A program made the position numbers and the translations under genes. From the NCBI RefSeq assembly GCF_010726645.1, contig NZ_AP022563.1, positions 2,728,001 to 2,792,000 on the forward strand: a DNA stretch of 64,000 bases, written 5' to 3'. Position 1 is the first letter of the stretch. Every line of letters starts with the position of its first letter. Positions 61,423-64,000 of this stretch are shown here, one piece after another. The notes under the pieces were generated by a model, which worked only from the letters and a program-made list of their open reading frames with translations, made no database searches and was not told where the DNA came from. The stretch is from Mycolicibacterium duvalii (lineage in GTDB: Bacteria; Actinomycetota; Actinomycetes; Mycobacteriales; Mycobacteriaceae).

Positions 61423-62301
61423 TCAGGATTGCTCGGGCCGGTGCCGAACCAGGAAGTTCAGCACCGCGTCGGCGAACAGGTCGTTGCGATCCCCGGCGAC
61501 CATGTGGCCCGCGCCCGCCACGTCGACGAACTCGACCTGCGGGAAGCGATCCAGAAACGCGGTCGCCCGGTCCCGGCTGACCAGGTCGCTGACCTGCCCG
61601 CGCACCAGCAGCATCGGCACGCCGTCGGCCAGGATGGCCGCGATCGCGGCATGCAGGCGGTCGACGTCGGTCACCTCCATCGGCGGGTGCTCCGCGGTGC
61701 CATCGATGAATTGGGGGTCCCAGTGCCAGTACCACCGATCGCCGCGACGACGCAGGTTGGCGCGCAGGCCGTCGAGGTCGGCGGGCCGGGGGCGGTGCGG
61801 GTTGAACTCGGCGATCATGTCGGCCACCTCGTCGAGCGACTCGAAGCCCTCGACCATCCGGTCGGCCATGAACGCGTGGATGCGGTCGGCCCCGGACGGG
61901 TCCATGTCCGGCACGATGTCGACCAGGACGACCGCGGCGGCGCAGCCGCGAGCGAGTTCGCCGGCCAACAGCATCGAGGTGATGCCGCCCAGCGACGCGC
62001 CGACCAGCACGGGCTGCGGCGGGAGTCGGCGGAGCAGTTCGCGCACGTCGGCGGCAAAACTCGACACCCGGTAGTCACCGTCGGCCGACCAGTCCGACTC
62101 GCCGTGCCCGCGCATGTCGACGGTGACCGCCTGCCAGCCCCGCTGGGCGACCGCTGCGGCCGCCTTCGCCCACGACCGGCGGGTCTGCCCACCGCCGTGC
62201 AGGAACACCACCGCCGTCGCGTCGGGGTGCCCGGTCCGGTCGGCGGCGATGCGCACGCCGCCGTGCCCGTCGGTGAGGAAGGACTCCGGCGCTGACGTCA
62301 T
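61423..62301 (-). CDS. Alpha/beta hydrolase (esterase/lactonase candidate)
   Basis: A 292-residue hydrolase with VVFLHGGGQTRRSW, VDMRGHGESDWS, nucleophile VGASLGGITS and histidine in GAGHMVAGDRND. A lid region lies around residues 135-195. First gene of the minus-strand operon with the Baeyer-Villiger monooxygenase and SDR, so hydrolysis of the ester or lactone made by the monooxygenase is the natural role. ATG 62301 is used; the longer frame upstream is a shadow of the divergent SDR. Confidence 0.87.
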   Translation of the reverse strand: MTSAPESFLTDGHGGVRIAADRTGHPDATAVVFLHGGGQTRRSWAKAAAAVAQRGWQAVTVDMRGHGESDWSADGDYRVSSFAADVRELLRRLPPQPVLVGASLGGITSMLLAGELARGCAAAVVLVDIVPDMDPSGADRIHAFMADRMVEGFESLDEVADMIAEFNPHRPRPADLDGLRANLRRRGDRWYWHWDPQFIDGTAEHPPMEVTDVDRLHAAIAAILADGVPMLLVRGQVSDLVSRDRATAFLDRFPQVEFVDVAGAGHMVAGDRNDLFADAVLNFLVRHRPEQS

Positions 62302-62349
62302 CCGCCGATCGTAGGGTGTGCGGCAAGTGCGGCGGGCCATACTGGCCCG

Positions 62350-63135
62350 GTGAACGGGCTTGCGGGCAAGGGTGTTCTGGTGACCGGCGCCGCTTCGGGG
62401 ATCGGAGCGGCGACGGCGGCGCGGCTGGTCGCCGAGGGTGCGCACGTGGTCGGATTCGACCGCACGGCCACCGATCAGCCCGGGTTTCGGTGCCTGGCCG
62501 GCGACGTGTGCGATGCGGACGCGGTGCGGCGCGCGGTGGCCGACGTGGTCGACGGCGCCGGACGCCTCGACGGTGTCGTGCACTCGGCCGGGGTGGCGGG
62601 CGGCGGGCCGGTGCACCTGCTGCCAGACGACGAGTGGCGACGCGTGCTGGAGGTGAACCTGACGGCGACGTTCGTGGTGCTGCGGGCCGCGGTGACCCAG
62701 ATGCTTCCCCAGGACCGCATCGCCGGGGAGCGCGGCTCGATCGTCACACTGTCGAGCATCGAGGGTCTCGAGGGCACCGCGGGCGGCAGCGCCTACAACG
62801 CCTCCAAGGGCGGGGTCGTGCTACTGACCAAGAACGCGGCAATCGACTACGGCCCCAGCGGTATCCGGGTCAACGCGATCTGCCCCGGGTTCATCGAGAC
62901 GCCGTTGCTCGACGACACGTTGGGACTCGCCGGCATGGAGGGCGTTCGCGAGGAACTGCGTCGGGAGCACAAGCTGCGCCGGTTCGGCCGGCCCGACGAG
63001 GTCGCCGCGGTGGCGGCGTTTCTGCTCTCCGCCGACGCGAGCTTCGTCAGCGGACAGGCGATCGCGGTGGACGGCGGCTACACCGCCGGCCGGGACCACG
63101 GCGTCACCGCGTTGCTGGGACTCGACGAACGGTGA
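62350..63135 (+). CDS. Short-chain dehydrogenase/reductase
   Basis: A 261-residue SDR with cofactor loop VTGAASGIGAATAARL, aspartate-containing DVCDADAV, the serine in LSSIEGLEG, YxxxK as YNASK and the C-terminal GQAIAVDGGYTAG. An acidic residue after the second strand (GFDRT) favours NAD over NADP. GTG start at 62350. Divergent from the hydrolase with 48 bp between. Substrate unknown; similar SDRs occur downstream of hpx in M. tuberculosis. Confidence 0.9.
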   Translation: MNGLAGKGVLVTGAASGIGAATAARLVAEGAHVVGFDRTATDQPGFRCLAGDVCDADAVRRAVADVVDGAGRLDGVVHSAGVAGGGPVHLLPDDEWRRVLEVNLTATFVVLRAAVTQMLPQDRIAGERGSIVTLSSIEGLEGTAGGSAYNASKGGVVLLTKNAAIDYGPSGIRVNAICPGFIETPLLDDTLGLAGMEGVREELRREHKLRRFGRPDEVAAVAAFLLSADASFVSGQAIAVDGGYTAGRDHGVTALLGLDER

Positions 63136-63142
63136 CCCGCGC

Positions 63143-63496
63143 TCACCAGACCACGGCGAGCGCGGCGGCCACGAAGGCCAGCACCCCCACGGTGACGAAC
63201 ATCGGCCTGGGCACGGGTTCCCCGGTGCGCTTCTGGCGGGCGCTGCCCATGCCCAGCAGAGCGCCGATGACGATCAGGATGACCAGCTTTATGCCGATCT
63301 TCGGATAGTTGAGCTCGATGCCGGCGGGCCACGGCGCGGCCAGCGCCAGACCGGTGATCAGGGACAGCAGCAGTCCGTAGTCCATCACCCGGGTCACCTG
63401 GAAGCGGCGCGCGACCGCCTCGACGACCCACGGTCCGAACAGCACGGCGAAGCCGACGATGTGCAGCAGGACAACTACAGACCGTAGTATTTCCAT
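63143..63496 (-). CDS. Small four-helix membrane protein, function unknown
   Basis: A 117-residue, strongly hydrophobic protein with about four membrane helices: residues 4-24 (SVVVLLHIVGFAVLFGPWVV), a second near 40-55, a third near 68-85 and a fourth at the C-terminus (VTVGVLAFVAAALAV). A histidine in helix 1 recalls CopD/DUF2269-type proteins but no motif is diagnostic. Converges on the SDR with 7 bp between stops. Confidence 0.75.
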   Translation of the reverse strand: MEILRSVVVLLHIVGFAVLFGPWVVEAVARRFQVTRVMDYGLLLSLITGLALAAPWPAGIELNYPKIGIKLVILIVIGALLGMGSARQKRTGEPVPRPMFVTVGVLAFVAAALAVVW

Positions 63497-63540
63497 GACC
63501 TGGAGATTACCTCAGCGATGGGGCCGATTGCCCGGAACCG

Positions 63541-63780
63541 CTACATGTGCGGCGTGCCCGGCGGCACGCGATAGCAGTTCGTTCCACCGACGCCGAACAC
63601 GTACATCGTGTCGCACCGGATGAAACTCCCGTCCGGGTCGGGCGGGTGGTCGCATCGGCCGCCGCCGTGACCGGCGATGACGGTGTTGGGACCGACACAC
63701 GGCTGCGCGGACGCCGGCGCCGCGGCGGCGATCCCGCCGACGGTCAACAGTGCCGCGGCTGCTGCTGCTGTTGGTTTCAT
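63541..63780 (-). CDS. Small secreted cysteine-containing protein
   Basis: A 79-residue precursor with a signal peptide (MKPTAAAAAALLTVGGIAAA, cleavage near ASAQP) and a mature part of about 53 residues with four cysteines (QPCVG, RCDHP, RCDTM, NCYRV), enough for two disulfides. A very strong ribosome site GGAGGAGG precedes ATG 63780. The mature segment is Gly/Pro/Asp-rich. I know no function; conserved small exported proteins of this type are common in mycobacteria. Confidence 0.8.
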   Translation of the reverse strand: MKPTAAAAAALLTVGGIAAAAPASAQPCVGPNTVIAGHGGGRCDHPPDPDGSFIRCDTMYVFGVGGTNCYRVPPGTPHM

Positions 63781-63938
63781 GGCACGCCTCCTCCCTCGTG
63801 GGCCGTACTGCTCGCGGCCCGCGGAGGGTCCCCGCGGTCTGGTGCGCCGATGCCCAGAGCCCCCTCCGGCACGTCGCGATGACCCCATTCTGCTCCGCTG
63901 CGCGGCGACGTGCACGGGGCGTTTCGGCCCCGTGGTCG

Positions 63939-64000
63939 TCAGGCGGTGACGGCGGCCACCCAGAACAGCCCCGCCGCGGCGACGGCCTCGACCAGGAAGT
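63939..64000 (-). CDS. C-terminal end of a membrane-like protein (partial)
   Basis: The last 62 bp read on the minus strand as a hydrophobic tail FLVEAVAAAGLFWVAAVTA followed by TGA at 63939-63941. This looks like the final membrane helix of a protein continuing beyond the window. Too short to classify; the reading frame choice rests on hydrophobicity and the stop position. Confidence 0.45.
   Translation of the reverse strand, partial: FLVEAVAAAGLFWVAAVTA

Overview
The window is high-GC actinobacterial DNA, and its content points to a fast-growing Mycobacterium (Mycolicibacterium type). The evidence is an antigen 85 mycolyltransferase-like protein, a Ddn-like F420-dependent reductase, FprA, the FadE24-FadE23 pair, a complete nuoA-N operon and many mycobacterial-style GTGA/ATGA overlaps. 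The backbone order smpB-ftsX-ftsE-MscS-prfB-fprA, hisN-fadE24-fadE23, orphan response regulator-nuoA-N and aofH-hpx matches, in pieces, what I recall of the M. tuberculosis Rv3099c-Rv3106c, Rv3137-Rv3158 and Rv3170-Rv3171c blocks. Several accessory clusters are inserted between these blocks.

Left part (1-13 kb): a truncated membrane GGDEF-EAL protein, a DMT exporter that apparently starts at CTG inside the smpB stop, then the division and translation block smpB, ftsX, ftsE, a Pro/Thr-rich membrane protein, an MscS channel and prfB on the minus strand. On the plus strand follow fprA, hisN and the fadE24-fadE23 acyl-CoA dehydrogenase pair, which is preceded by two near-identical 20-bp operator-like repeats.

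Accessory part (13-31 kb): a minus-strand pair of a cyclase-ATPase signalling protein and a UGT-type glycosyltransferase, an AcuI/YhdH-like reductase and an antigen 85 protein with a strong terminator hairpin. Next come a TetR gene that looks leaderless, an acyl-CoA-dehydrogenase-fold flavoprotein with an operator in its promoter, and a Ddn-like protein. A tightly overlapped operon at 22350-29966 follows: homogentisate-dioxygenase-like cupin, alpha/beta hydrolase, CaiB-type CoA transferase, HMG-CoA-lyase-like enzyme, TetR, acyl-CoA dehydrogenase, aminoglycoside-phosphotransferase-fold kinase and a DUF6285-like small protein. Its promoter carries a perfect 10-bp inverted repeat. The last three enzymes resemble the LvaC/LvaA/LvaB module for 4-hydroxyacyl-CoA catabolism. 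I consider this operon the best candidate for an undescribed pathway.

Central part (31-47 kb): an atypical receiver-domain protein and the 14-gene nuo operon for proton-pumping NADH dehydrogenase, with a CRP-like site next to the presumed promoter and a palindromic element lying inside the 5' end of nuoG.

Right part (47-64 kb): lipid, ketone and steroid type metabolism. It holds an enoyl-CoA hydratase-like protein, a divergent TetR/kinase pair, an EthA/MymA-like monooxygenase, AofH and Hpx homologues, FadB4, a large LuxR-type ATPase regulator, and a minus-strand operon of alpha/beta hydrolase, HAPMO-like Baeyer-Villiger monooxygenase and FabG3-like dehydrogenase, which together form an alcohol-ketone-ester-acid triad. 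An SDR, a small membrane protein, a small secreted cysteine protein and the C-terminus of another membrane-like protein end the window. I saw no tRNA, rRNA, CRISPR array, insertion sequence or phage gene.
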